Shown: positions 1-8,912 of the stretch, in pieces
Layout of the letters: every line of letters starts with the position of its first letter
How positions within the stretch are numbered: position 1 is the first letter of the stretch
Assembly: GCF_024704725.1 (NCBI RefSeq)
Contig: NZ_JALIQS010000003.1
Location: forward strand, 1-64,000
Reading direction: 5' to 3'
From: Shinella sp. CPCC 101442
Lineage (GTDB): Bacteria; Pseudomonadota; Alphaproteobacteria; Rhizobiales; Rhizobiaceae
Length of the DNA stretch: 64,000 nucleotides
Made by a program: the position numbers and the translations under genes
The notes under the pieces: generated by a model
What the model was told of the DNA's origin: nothing
Database searches by the model: none
The model's input: the letters and a program-made list of their open reading frames with translations, nothing else

Positions 1-63
1 TATCGGTTAGGACGCCAGGTTTTCATCCTGGAAAGAGGGGTTCGACTCCCCTAGGGCGTGCCA
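1..63 (+). tRNA. tRNA-Glu (UUC), 5' end cut by window
   Basis: The anticodon arm is a 5-bp stem CCAGG/CCTGG around the loop TTTTCAT, which gives anticodon TTC, reading Glu codons GAA/GAG. It is followed by a T-arm (GAGGGG TTCGACT CCCCT) and ends with an encoded CCA at 61-63. The acceptor 5' strand and part of the D-arm lie outside the window, so only about the last 63 nt are visible. The next feature is the terminator of a convergent gene. Confidence 0.93.
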
Positions 64-188
64 GCTTTCCCCTTGCTAAAAAAACAGCGTTCTCAAGTTC
101 GGTAGATGCGCTCGTTCGGTACAGAGCTGTCGCTGGTCGATCGCTTTCGCGGCCTATCATGCTCCTGTTTCCAGCATTTCGCGGACTT

Positions 189-218
189 AAAAAAACGGCC
201 CCATCTTTCGATGGAGCC
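189..218 (-). terminator. Intrinsic terminator of the RTX gene
   Basis: Read on the minus strand this is a 9-bp stem (197-205 with 210-218, one G-U pair) closed by a GAAA tetraloop, followed after one base by seven Ts (complement of the A run at 189-195). It lies about 60 bp past the RTX stop codon. There is also a T run on the plus side at 225-230, so it may stop read-through from the tRNA as well. Confidence 0.8.
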
Positions 219-277
219 ATTTGCTTTTTTATCAATTTGACCGTCGTAACGGACAATACGCTTCCGAGTGCGCTCGT

Positions 278-3200
278 TTACAGGATGAAGTCTCCCTTAA
301 CGAGGTTCACGCGGTCGTCGAGATGCAATACGAAGTCGGCTTTGCCGTCGCCGTTCCTGTCACCATAGATATACGTATCCGACGCGCCCTTGACGAAGCG
401 AAGCTCGCCAGCCTTGTCGTGGAAGCCCTGCGTTCCGATGAAGGTGAAAGCCTGGTTATCGCCAGCCTTCGTGTTCGCGTCGATCGCCGACAGGTTGATC
501 CGGTCTCCCTGGCCGTGCGAAAAGTCGAAGATCGTATCCGTCGCACTCTTCGACTTTGAGAGATCCCCGACCGACTTGAAGACGAAAATATCCTTTCCAG
601 CGCCACCGTAGAGATCATCCTCTCCGACACCGCCGGTGAGCGTATCGTTGCCTTTACCGCCTGAAAGTTTGTTGTCACCGGTGTTGCCGATAAGCTTGTC
701 TGCAAACCCGGAACCGGCCAGATTTTCGATCGAGCTATAGGTGTCGCCCTTCGCTTCGCCGGCATTGCTGGATGCCTTTGCAAGGCTCGCGGTGACACCC
801 TTGGTGGCGCCGGTATAGGAGGCTGTATCCGTACCGCTCCCCCCGATCAGCTTGTCGGCCCCGCCGCCGCCGGTGAGCGTGTCGTTGCCCTTGCCGCCGT
901 TCAGCGTGTTGGCGGAACTGTTGCCGGTAAGCTTGTCGGAGAAGTTGGAACCGGTCAGATTTTCGATCGAGCTGTAGGTGTCGCCGTCTGCATCCCGCGT
1001 GTTGCCGGAAGGTTTCGCAAGGCTTGCGGTGATTGCCTTCGTGGCATTCGAATAGGACGCGGTGTCCACACCGCTTCCACCGATAAGACTGTCGGCCCCG
1101 CCGCGACCGGTGAGCGTGTCGTTGCCCTTGCCGCCGTTCAGCGTGTTGGCGGAACTGTTGCCGATCAATTTGTCAGCGAATGCGGACCCGGTCAGGTTTT
1201 CGATCGACACATAGACGTCGCCTGCCGCGTCCCCGGTATTGGAAGAGGGATTGACAAGGCTGGCGATAACGCCGGCGGTCGCATTCGAATAGGACGCAGT
1301 ATCCCTGCCTTCGCCGCCATTCAGACGGTCGGCTCCCTTGCCGCCGATTAGTTTATCATTGCCATCGAGACCCTTGATATGATCCGCACCGTCCGTCCCC
1401 AACAGCGTGTTGTTGCCGTCATCCCCCTGGATGATGTCGTCAAGCGTGGAATTGGTGATCTGCAAATCGAAGGAAACGGTCGTGGAACCGCCACGCCCGT
1501 CTGTTGCCGTCACCTCGAACGTTCTTGTGGGAGAGCCGCCCGAAAACGCATCGAAGTCGATGTTCGCACCGGACTTCAGCACCAGTTGGTTACCGACCCG
1601 CGTGAACAGTGCGTTGCCGGTGGCATCGAGCGTAAATGTGACGGGATCACCGTCCGCGTCCGTCGCGCTGAGGGTTCCCACAACCGTACCCGCGGTTGCA
1701 TTCTCGGCCAGCGCCCCAGACTGGTCGAAATTCACGCTGGAAGGGTCAACGTTGACAAGCGTGCCGGCCGTACGCGTCTGATCGGAGAAGATGAAATTCT
1801 CCACCGAAACAACGGTGTCGGTTCCATCGAAGCTCGCGCCCCGCTCGTCCTCGATCGTGAAGCCGCCTGGTGTCGCTACGATCGTGTAGTCCGAACGCTT
1901 TCCGGAGAGGATGAGCGTATCGTCGTCATCGCCGCCGTTGAAGCTGTCGTCGTTGGCGCTTGCGATGAATGTATCGTTGCCGCCACGGCCTTGGACCGTA
2001 TCCCGGCCAAGGCCGCCGTCGATCCGGTTGGCGGAGTTGTTGCCGAGCAGCGTATCGCCACGACGGCTGCCGACCACATTTTCGATGCTGATGTAGCTGT
2101 CACCTGCTGCGTCCCCGAGGTTGGTGACGGCATTGATGAGATCGACCTTCACGCGACCCACGGCACTTGCATAGGATGCCGTGTCCAGCCCGGCGCCGCC
2201 GTTCAGGGCATCGCCGCCACCACCGCCATCGAGCGTATCGTTGCCCGCATCACCCTTCAGGTTATCGTCTCCGGCGCGACCATAGAACGTATTGTCTTTG
2301 CCGTTACCGATGATGACGTTCACACCGGAGGAGCCGATGACATTCTCGAAATTATGAAGTGTGTCTCCCCCGGCCTGACCGGTGGCGAGGTTGACATCGG
2401 CATCGACCACGAACGGGCTCAATTCATAGGTATCGGAGCCATCCTTGCCATCGAACGTGTCGTTGCCGCCAATGCTCAGGAAACGATCGTCGAAGTTACC
2501 GTCAGCGGCCGAAATATCATCGTCCCCAAATGAATCGATAACCCAGACGGTCTCGACATTGCTGATCTGCGTATCGAGTTCGGGGAGGTTCTGAACCTCG
2601 CCGAGCCGGAGCTCGAAATTCACGCCGGACCCGTTGCCCTCGAAGTCGAGGACAACCGTATCAATACCGTCTCCGCCATCGATAATCGTGTCGTGCAGGG
2701 CGGAAACAATTGTCGAGGTTTTCTCGTAGATCGCCGCAAGACCGTTTACGTAATCGATGGGAGCCTGACCGCTACGCATGAATTCGGCGAAATAGTTGGT
2801 GGAGACGATAAAGTCGTTGCCCTTCCCGCCCTGCAAATTGTCGGCCCCGTCGCCGCCGAACACAAAGTCGTTACCCTCGCCGCCGTCGAGCACATCGTCG
2901 CCATCGCCGCCATAGAAACGATCGTCGTTGATACCACCGGTATAGTTGTCGTTCCCGGCGCCGCCCCGAACCCAGAAGGCCTCGATACCCGAGACGTTGG
3001 TGGTTCCGTTCGGCAGCTTGAATGTGCCGCCCGCAACAAACGAGGCGGTCAATGGCGACGCGCTAAAGGAAAGATCGATGACCGCCGTATCGAAGCCGTC
3101 TCCGCCGCTGATCGAAAGATCAATGCCGGCATCGGTCGTCTGGGTCACGTTGAAAACGTCGTACCATTCGTCTTGAAGAAACTGACGATCAAGCTCATCG

Positions 3201-3493
3201 CCGATAGCCGACCCAAACCCCGCGAAATTCCGCACATAGTTGGAATCGTAGTAGTTATTGTCTGCGTAGAACAGGAAATCGTCGCCCGCCTCCCCACTCA
3301 GGGTATCATTGCCGGACTCACCCGCAAGAAAATCGTCTCCAAGACCACCCTTGAGCTTATCATTTCCGTTGTAGCCGAAATAAATGTCTGTTCCGCTCGT
3401 GCCGAACAACTCTTCAGGCGAGTTCAGCCCGGAGGTGATGTCATTGTCCGGCGAGACGTTGGAATTCTTCAGGATCGTGTAAACTTTTGCCAT
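278..3493 (-). CDS. Large RTX calcium-binding protein with cadherin-like domain, probable type I secretion substrate
   Basis: The protein has 1071 residues and many GGxGxDxL nonapeptide repeats of the RTX family, which fold as calcium-bound beta-rolls outside the cell. RTX blocks fill roughly residues 30-300 and 400-560. A cadherin-like domain lies near 588-680 (DADGDPVTF), then come three near-identical 79-residue units (about 716-953) and a C-terminal block ending in KGDFIL. There is no Sec signal peptide, as expected for type I secretion, where the signal is C-terminal. The longer open frame reaches 3571, but I chose the ATG at 3493 because GGGAGA lies 8 bases upstream and the product then starts MAKVYTILK, like the M10 protease at 24025-25440. 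No ABC/HlyD/TolC transporter genes are nearby. The role is unknown; surface adhesion or matrix binding is a guess. Confidence 0.88.
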   Translation of the reverse strand: MAKVYTILKNSNVSPDNDITSGLNSPEELFGTSGTDIYFGYNGNDKLKGGLGDDFLAGESGNDTLSGEAGDDFLFYADNNYYDSNYVRNFAGFGSAIGDELDRQFLQDEWYDVFNVTQTTDAGIDLSISGGDGFDTAVIDLSFSASPLTASFVAGGTFKLPNGTTNVSGIEAFWVRGGAGNDNYTGGINDDRFYGGDGDDVLDGGEGNDFVFGGDGADNLQGGKGNDFIVSTNYFAEFMRSGQAPIDYVNGLAAIYEKTSTIVSALHDTIIDGGDGIDTVVLDFEGNGSGVNFELRLGEVQNLPELDTQISNVETVWVIDSFGDDDISAADGNFDDRFLSIGGNDTFDGKDGSDTYELSPFVVDADVNLATGQAGGDTLHNFENVIGSSGVNVIIGNGKDNTFYGRAGDDNLKGDAGNDTLDGGGGGDALNGGAGLDTASYASAVGRVKVDLINAVTNLGDAAGDSYISIENVVGSRRGDTLLGNNSANRIDGGLGRDTVQGRGGNDTFIASANDDSFNGGDDDDTLILSGKRSDYTIVATPGGFTIEDERGASFDGTDTVVSVENFIFSDQTRTAGTLVNVDPSSVNFDQSGALAENATAGTVVGTLSATDADGDPVTFTLDATGNALFTRVGNQLVLKSGANIDFDAFSGGSPTRTFEVTATDGRGGSTTVSFDLQITNSTLDDIIQGDDGNNTLLGTDGADHIKGLDGNDKLIGGKGADRLNGGEGRDTASYSNATAGVIASLVNPSSNTGDAAGDVYVSIENLTGSAFADKLIGNSSANTLNGGKGNDTLTGRGGADSLIGGSGVDTASYSNATKAITASLAKPSGNTRDADGDTYSSIENLTGSNFSDKLTGNSSANTLNGGKGNDTLTGGGGADKLIGGSGTDTASYTGATKGVTASLAKASSNAGEAKGDTYSSIENLAGSGFADKLIGNTGDNKLSGGKGNDTLTGGVGEDDLYGGAGKDIFVFKSVGDLSKSKSATDTIFDFSHGQGDRINLSAIDANTKAGDNQAFTFIGTQGFHDKAGELRFVKGASDTYIYGDRNGDGKADFVLHLDDRVNLVKGDFIL
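634..1344. repeat. Three tandem 237-bp repeats inside the RTX gene
   Basis: The phrase CGGTGAGCGTGTCGTTGCCC recurs with a period of exactly 237 bp (starts near 634, 871 and 1108; the first copy differs slightly). The repeat keeps the reading frame and encodes a 79-residue unit: an RTX block ([14 protein letters not shown]), then DTASYSNAT, then a conserved SIENLTGS segment. The two inner copies are the most alike, which suggests recent unit duplication. Confidence 0.9.
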
Positions 3494-3766
3494 TTTCTGT
3501 TCTCCCGTTGCGGGCGAAATCAGTTGGACAGAATATTTGGCATCCGTTCGCCCTTTCACACCAGTGCACAATATTAAGTGCGTCAGTGTGAAGGTCGCCT
3601 AGAAATAACCAAAAAAATCCAAAGTTTGCCCGTCTTCAATATAATATATCCCGGAGAATATTCTTATACAGCAGAACCTGAAAGTCCATAGGCCAGCGAG
3701 ACCCCTGATTGTATTTTTTAAGCAAAGGTAAACGCAGTTGCCCGGTGACCATGGGAACGACGGCGG

Positions 3767-5575
3767 CTAAAACGCCTTTGCGGCATCCAGCATGCGGAAT
3801 TGTATGCGCCGGCTGCCCTGCCAGCTGTCCGCCGAAAGCGTGCCGGCGATGTGTGCGGCCTGGCCGCGCTCCTTCATCAGGAAGGTACCGAGATCCGCAT
3901 CCGCGGCGCGGAAGGCCATGGCATCGAGGCGACCACCATCGGGGCCTTCCAGGCTGACCCTCAGGTGATTGACGCCGACGGGGCGCACGTCGCGAATGCG
4001 GTGCGCCGGCAGCGCGAAGATCGGCTGCGGATGGCCGGAGCCGTAGGGGCCGGCATGTTCGAGCTGGTCGGCAAGCGCCAGCGTCGCCCCCGTGGCGCTG
4101 AGGGCCCCATCGATTTTCAGCGTCTCCACGGCCACGAGATCGCGCACCGTGCGCTCCGCCTTCTCCTCGAAGAAACCGCGCAGGCGGCCGAGTTTTTCCC
4201 GTTCCACCGTCAGACCGGCCGCCATGGCGTGGCCACCGCCCTTGACCAGAATGCCCTCGTCCACGGCGGCGCGCACCATTCTGCCCATGTCGAAACCGCT
4301 GATCGAGCGCCCGGAACCGGTGCCCTTGCCCGAGGGGTCGAAGGCGATGGCGAAGGCCGGGCGGCGAAAACGATCTTTCAGGCGGGAGGCGAGCAGGCCG
4401 ACCACGCCGGGATGCCAGCCCTCGCGCGCCGTCAGAATGACGGAAGCACCCTCGCCCGTGCCGTATTCCGCCTGCGCCTCGGCCTCGGCTTCGGCCAGCA
4501 TCGCGGCCTCCATGGCCTGGCGCTCCCGGTTGAGCTCATCAAGCTGTTTTGCAATGCGCTCCGCTTCGCCCGGCTCGTCGATGGTCAGGAGCCGGCTGCC
4601 GAGCGCCGCATCGCCGATGCGCCCACCGGCATTGATGCGCGGCCCGACGAGGAAGCCGAGATGGTAGGGTGTCACCGGTCCACCGATGCCCGCCTGCTTC
4701 AGCAGCGCCGTCAGCCCGGCATTGCCGAGATGGCGCGCGGCGACAAGGCCCTTCACCACATAGGCGCGGTTCAACCCCTTCAGCGGAACGACGTCACAGA
4801 CCGTGGACAAGGCCACGAGGTCGAGCATGGAAAGCAGGTCGAGGGTTTTCGCCCGCGCATCGCCGCGCTCCCGCAGCAGCCGCTGCAGCGCCACCAGCAC
4901 GAGGAAGACGACGCCGGCAGCCGAAAGATGCCCCTGCCCCGATAGATCGTCCTCGCGGTTGGGATTGACCAGCGCATGAGCCGGCGGCAGGTTCTCGCCG
5001 ACCTGGTGATGATCGATGACGACGACATCGATGCCGCGTTCGCGGGCGACGGCGAGCGATTCATGGCTCGTCGAGCCGCAATCGACCGTGACGATCAGCT
5101 GCGCACCGCGATCGATGAGCTGGCCGATGGCATTCGGATTCGGCCCGTAGCCCTCGAAAATGCGGTCGGGAATGTAGATTTCCGCTTCGACGCCAAAATG
5201 CGCGAGGAAGCGGTAAAGCAGCGCCGAGGACGACGCACCGTCAACGTCATAGTCGCCGAAAATCGCCACGCGCTCGCGCCGCTCGACGGCACGCGCCAGC
5301 CGCTCCGTCGCGGCCTCGCAGTCCATCAGGCTGTAAGGCTCCGGCATCAGCCGGCGCAGCGTCGGGTCGAGGAATTCCAGCGCGGTGTCGAAGGGGACGC
5401 CGCGACCGGCCAACACGCGCGAAATCAGATCCGGCAGGCCATGGTTCTGGCTCATCGCCAGCGCCCGGTTCTCACCCGCCTGGTCGAGCCGCGCCACCCA
5501 GCGCTGCCCGGTGGCCGAACGCTCGACACCGAGAAAGGCGCGGCTGACGGGGTCTGCGTTTTCCAACATGCTCAT
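3767..5575 (-). CDS. recJ: Single-stranded-DNA-specific exonuclease RecJ
   Basis: This 5'-3' single-strand DNA exonuclease acts in recombination (RecF pathway), mismatch and base-excision repair. It has 602 residues, a normal length. The DHH-superfamily motifs are present: FGDYDVDGASSSALL near 115-130, VTVDCGS, and VIDHHQ near 190. A DHHA1 region with GSGRSISGFD and VKGGGHAMAAG follows, then the C-terminal OB region. The start at 5575 is supported by CAGGAG five bases upstream. It is the last gene of a minus-strand run after hom, with about 90 bp between them. Confidence 0.96.
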   Translation of the reverse strand: MSMLENADPVSRAFLGVERSATGQRWVARLDQAGENRALAMSQNHGLPDLISRVLAGRGVPFDTALEFLDPTLRRLMPEPYSLMDCEAATERLARAVERRERVAIFGDYDVDGASSSALLYRFLAHFGVEAEIYIPDRIFEGYGPNPNAIGQLIDRGAQLIVTVDCGSTSHESLAVARERGIDVVVIDHHQVGENLPPAHALVNPNREDDLSGQGHLSAAGVVFLVLVALQRLLRERGDARAKTLDLLSMLDLVALSTVCDVVPLKGLNRAYVVKGLVAARHLGNAGLTALLKQAGIGGPVTPYHLGFLVGPRINAGGRIGDAALGSRLLTIDEPGEAERIAKQLDELNRERQAMEAAMLAEAEAEAQAEYGTGEGASVILTAREGWHPGVVGLLASRLKDRFRRPAFAIAFDPSGKGTGSGRSISGFDMGRMVRAAVDEGILVKGGGHAMAAGLTVEREKLGRLRGFFEEKAERTVRDLVAVETLKIDGALSATGATLALADQLEHAGPYGSGHPQPIFALPAHRIRDVRPVGVNHLRVSLEGPDGGRLDAMAFRAADADLGTFLMKERGQAAHIAGTLSADSWQGSRRIQFRMLDAAKAF

Positions 5576-5666
5576 GGCCGCTCCTGACGGGCCTTAAAAG
5601 ACCAGTGCCCGCTCTCCAGCGCAAGACCGGAGGCGGGCACGGGATTTTTCGACAGGATGAGGCCGA

Positions 5667-6989
5667 TCAAGCTGTCTTCGGACGCTCGATGCGGATCACC
5701 TGCGGTTCGCCGACCAGATAACCCTCGCCCTTCACGGAGGCGACGGCCTTGCGGACGGAATCCTCCATCGTCGCGTGCGTGACGAGGATGATGGTCTTCG
5801 GATCGGTCGATTCGGTGGTTGACTGCGCACGCTGCACGATCGATTCGAGCGAAATGCCATTTTCCGCCATATGCTTGGCGATGCTGGCGAAGACACCCGT
5901 GCGGTCTTCCACCGAGAGGCGGATGAAGTAGCCGCCGTGATGCTTGCGGATTTGCGCGCGCTTGTAGGGCTGCAACGCGGCCGCCGGGCGACCGAGCACC
6001 GGCACGGTCTGCGCGCCCGGACGGCTCTTCGCGATATCGGCGATATCGCCCAGCACGGCCGAAGCCGTCGCATTGCCGCCGGCTCCGGGGCCGACCATCA
6101 GCAGCTCGCCGAGAATGTCCGATTCGATCGCCACCGCATTCGTCACGCCATCGACCTGCGCGATCACGCTGTCGAGTGGCACCATGGTCGGGTGCACGCG
6201 CTGTTCGACGCCGGTATCGGTCTTCTGCGCCACGCCGAGCAGCTTGATGCGGTAGCCGAGATCGGCGGCGGCGCGGATATCGTCGATGGAAATGTTGGTG
6301 ATCCCTTCGAGATAGATGTCATCGGCCGAAATCTTCGTGCCGAAGGCCAGCGTCGTCAGGATCGACAGTTTGTGTGCGGTATCGTTGCCCTCGATGTCGA
6401 AGGCCGGGTCGGCTTCGGCATAACCGAGGCGCTGGGCTTCCTTCAGGCAGGCCTCGAAGGACAGCCCCTCCTTCTCCATCTTGGTCAGGATGTAGTTGCA
6501 GGTCCCGTTCATGATGCCGTAGACGCGGGAAATCGTGTTGCCCGTCAGCGATTCACGCAGCGCCTTGATGACGGGAATGCCCCCGGCAACCGCCGCCTCA
6601 TAATTGAGAATGCAGCCGTTCTTTTCCGCAATGACGGCAAGCTCGACGCCGTGGGCGGCAAGCAGCGCCTTGTTGGCGGTCACGACATGCACGCCGCGCG
6701 ACAGCGCCGCCTTCACGGCGGAATAGGCCGGATCGCCGGCCCCGCCCATCAGTTCCACGAAAACGTCGATCTTCGCGTCACCCGCCAGCGCAACCGCGTC
6801 ATCGAACCATTCGGCCGACGACAGATCGACGCCGCGATCACGGCCCTTCGTGCGGGCTGTAACCGCCACGATCTCGATTGGCCGTCCGCACGTCGTCGTG
6901 AGCATATCCCTGCGTTCGACGAGAATTTTCGCGAGCGAGGCACCAACGGTTCCCAAGCCCGCAATGCCGATCTTCAGGGCATCAGCCAT
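5667..6989 (-). CDS. hom: Homoserine dehydrogenase
   Basis: It reduces aspartate semialdehyde to homoserine with NAD(P)H, the branch point to threonine and methionine. The protein has 440 residues: an N-terminal Rossmann fold (GIAGLGTVGASLA), a catalytic domain with NGTCNYILTKM and GYAEADPAFDIEGNDTAHK, and a C-terminal ACT regulatory domain (DRTGVFASIAKHM), which in this family senses threonine. The open frame allows an ATG at 6995, but AGGA sits only one base before it; the second ATG at 6989 has a correct 7-base spacing, so I use that. The upstream gene is an aminotransferase, a common arrangement in Rhizobiaceae as I recall it. Confidence 0.96.
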   Translation of the reverse strand: MADALKIGIAGLGTVGASLAKILVERRDMLTTTCGRPIEIVAVTARTKGRDRGVDLSSAEWFDDAVALAGDAKIDVFVELMGGAGDPAYSAVKAALSRGVHVVTANKALLAAHGVELAVIAEKNGCILNYEAAVAGGIPVIKALRESLTGNTISRVYGIMNGTCNYILTKMEKEGLSFEACLKEAQRLGYAEADPAFDIEGNDTAHKLSILTTLAFGTKISADDIYLEGITNISIDDIRAAADLGYRIKLLGVAQKTDTGVEQRVHPTMVPLDSVIAQVDGVTNAVAIESDILGELLMVGPGAGGNATASAVLGDIADIAKSRPGAQTVPVLGRPAAALQPYKRAQIRKHHGGYFIRLSVEDRTGVFASIAKHMAENGISLESIVQRAQSTTESTDPKTIILVTHATMEDSVRKAVASVKGEGYLVGEPQVIRIERPKTA

Positions 6990-7014
6990 GGTCATGTCCT
7001 ATGTTTGGAAGAAG

Positions 7015-7039
7015 GCCCTCCGCTGGAAACGCGGAGGGC
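7015..7039 (-). terminator. Hairpin between aminotransferase gene and hom
   Basis: A perfect 9-bp GC-rich stem (7015-7023 with 7031-7039) and 7-base loop lie just past the aminotransferase stop. The following bases on the minus strand are pyrimidine-rich but not a clear T run, so it may be a weak terminator or an mRNA-stabilising hairpin that sets the level of hom. Confidence 0.5.
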
Positions 7040-7047
7040 GGATGGTT

Positions 7048-8268
7048 TTAACGATGGGCGTTCAGCGAGATGACGTTGTGCATCGTCTCGTCGGCCGTGG
7101 AAAGGAACTTCTTGATATTGCGCGCCGCCTGGCGGATGCGGTGCTCGTTTTCAACGAGCGCGAGGCGGACGTAATCGTCGCCCATTTCGCCGAAGCCGAT
7201 GCCGGGGGCGACCGCCACGTCTGCCTTCTCGACGAGCAGCTTGGAAAACTCCAGCGAGCCGAGGTGGCGGAACTTTTCCGGGATCTTTGCCCATGCGAAC
7301 ATGGTGGCCGCCGGCGGCGGAACCTCGAAACCGGCCTTGCCGAACGTGTCGACCATGACGTCGCGGCGGCGCTTGTAGACATTGCGCACTTCCGCGATGT
7401 CGGAGCCGTCGCCGTTCAGCGCATGGGTCGCCGCCACCTGGATCGGCGTGAAGGCGCCGTAGTCGAGATAGGATTTCACGCGCGTCAGCGCGGCGATCAG
7501 GCGCTCGTTGCCGACGGCAAAGCCCATGCGCCAGCCGGGCATGGAGAAGGTTTTGGACATGGAGGTGAATTCCACCGCCACGTCGATTGCGCCGGGCACT
7601 TCCAGAACGGACGGCGGCGGCGCGTTGTCGTCGAAGTAGATTTCAGAATAGGCAAGGTCGGACAGCACGATGATGTCGTGCTTCTTCGCGAATGCGATGA
7701 CGTCCTTGTAGAAATCGAGCGTCGCGACATGCGCCGTCGGGTTCGACGGATAGTTGATGATCAGCGCGAGCGGCTTCGGGATCGAGTGGCGCACGGCGCG
7801 CTCGAGCGGCGGGAAGAAGCTCTCGTCCGGCTCGACCGACATGGAGCGGATCACGCCGCCCGCCATCAGGAAGCCGAAGGCGTGGATCGGATAGGTCGGG
7901 TTCGGGCACAGGATGACGTCGCCGGGCGCGGTGATCGCCTGCGCCATGTTGGCGAAGCCTTCCTTGGAGCCCAGTGTCGCGACGACCTGTGTCTCCGGGT
8001 TCAGCTTCACGCCGAAGCGGCGGGCATAATAGGCGGCCTGGGCGCGGCGCAGGCCCGGGATGCCCTTCGACGAGGAATAACGGTGCGTGCGCGGGTCCTG
8101 GACCACTTCGCAGAGCTTGTCGACGATCGCCTTGGGCGTCGGCAGATCGGGGTTGCCCATGCCAAGGTCGATGATATCGGCACCACCCGCTCGCGCGCTT
8201 GCTTTCAAACGGTTGACCTGTTCGAAAACATACGGCGGCAGACGCCGGACCTTGTGAAACTCTTCCAT
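7048..8268 (-). CDS. alaC: PLP-dependent aminotransferase of the AlaC / LL-diaminopimelate aminotransferase type
   Basis: The protein is a 406-residue fold-type I aminotransferase. It shows the N-terminal PPYVFEQVNRLKASAR, the cofactor-loop NPTYPIHAFGF, NYPSNPTA, and the Schiff-base lysine in SKTFSMPGWRMGF. Members of this group transaminate alanine/pyruvate (AlaC of E. coli) or related amino acids; the exact substrate cannot be read from the sequence. It is followed on the same strand by hom, with a hairpin between them, which may couple it loosely to aspartate-family amino acid metabolism. Confidence 0.88.
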   Translation of the reverse strand: MEEFHKVRRLPPYVFEQVNRLKASARAGGADIIDLGMGNPDLPTPKAIVDKLCEVVQDPRTHRYSSSKGIPGLRRAQAAYYARRFGVKLNPETQVVATLGSKEGFANMAQAITAPGDVILCPNPTYPIHAFGFLMAGGVIRSMSVEPDESFFPPLERAVRHSIPKPLALIINYPSNPTAHVATLDFYKDVIAFAKKHDIIVLSDLAYSEIYFDDNAPPPSVLEVPGAIDVAVEFTSMSKTFSMPGWRMGFAVGNERLIAALTRVKSYLDYGAFTPIQVAATHALNGDGSDIAEVRNVYKRRRDVMVDTFGKAGFEVPPPAATMFAWAKIPEKFRHLGSLEFSKLLVEKADVAVAPGIGFGEMGDDYVRLALVENEHRIRQAARNIKKFLSTADETMHNVISLNAHR

Positions 8269-8442
8269 CTTTAACCCCGTTAGGCGCAGAGCCCCTTCGG
8301 CAGCTCTGCCGCAGGGCGCGAAACTCCACGCGAATCAAGTCCTCGATTAAGGGCGAAAGCGTTCAAAATGAAGGCGCTCCGCCCGTACCGGCGGCCATTG
8401 GCCGCCTTCCGCTTTGCTGCCAAACGGCAAGAAAGGCAAGCG

Positions 8443-8787
8443 CTAATTCGTCTTCTGGATTTGCGATAGCGTCTGCTGGCCGTGACCGTCGCGCAAGGCC
8501 TGCAATTCGGCAAGCTGACGGCGGTATTCGGCTTCCGAGATCGCGCCAGAGCTGCGGCGATTCGACAGCGATGTCAGACGGGCGCTGATGGCGGAGGCTT
8601 CCTCGTCACCCATCTGCTGCGTCTCGGCGCTCACGATGGCGGTGATGTCGGGATAGGCATCGGAGCGGTTCGCGCCGGCATTCACCGTGGATGCCGTCTG
8701 CGTCGACGTGGCGGCGCAGGATGCAAAAACCGCCGGCATGGCGGCCATGAGTAGGACGGCGCTCAAGCGCCTGATTTCGAACGCCAT
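8443..8787 (-). CDS. Small lipoprotein with SHOCT-like C-terminus
   Basis: The product has 114 residues. An N-terminal segment (RRLSAVLLMAAMPAVFASC) ends in a lipobox-like FASC, so the cysteine at about residue 24 is probably lipidated. The C-terminal 30 residues (SSGAISEAEYRRQLAELQALRD) resemble the SHOCT short-helix domain. The frame is open to 8949, but that extension would overlap the divergent phaC start and includes no plausible signal; the ATG at 8787 puts the signal peptide at the N-terminus. The function is unknown. It is divergent from phaC, with about 125 bp between them. Confidence 0.72.
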   Translation of the reverse strand: MAFEIRRLSAVLLMAAMPAVFASCAATSTQTASTVNAGANRSDAYPDITAIVSAETQQMGDEEASAISARLTSLSNRRSSGAISEAEYRRQLAELQALRDGHGQQTLSQIQKTN

Positions 8788-8912
8788 GTGGCTGTATGCT
8801 CCTGTCGAAACGACCGGTTCCGGATATTGCCGGGAAAGGCTGTCAGGCCCTTGTAATCTGTTTCGTAGAGAATGTAAAAATACAAAAGGGACAATAAAAT
8901 CGGGAGGTAGAG

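Noticed and set aside
1379-2533. Plus-strand 384-codon frame inside the RTX gene
   Set aside because: Its regular composition comes from the antisense of repeated GGxGxD codons; there is no start context and no known fold.
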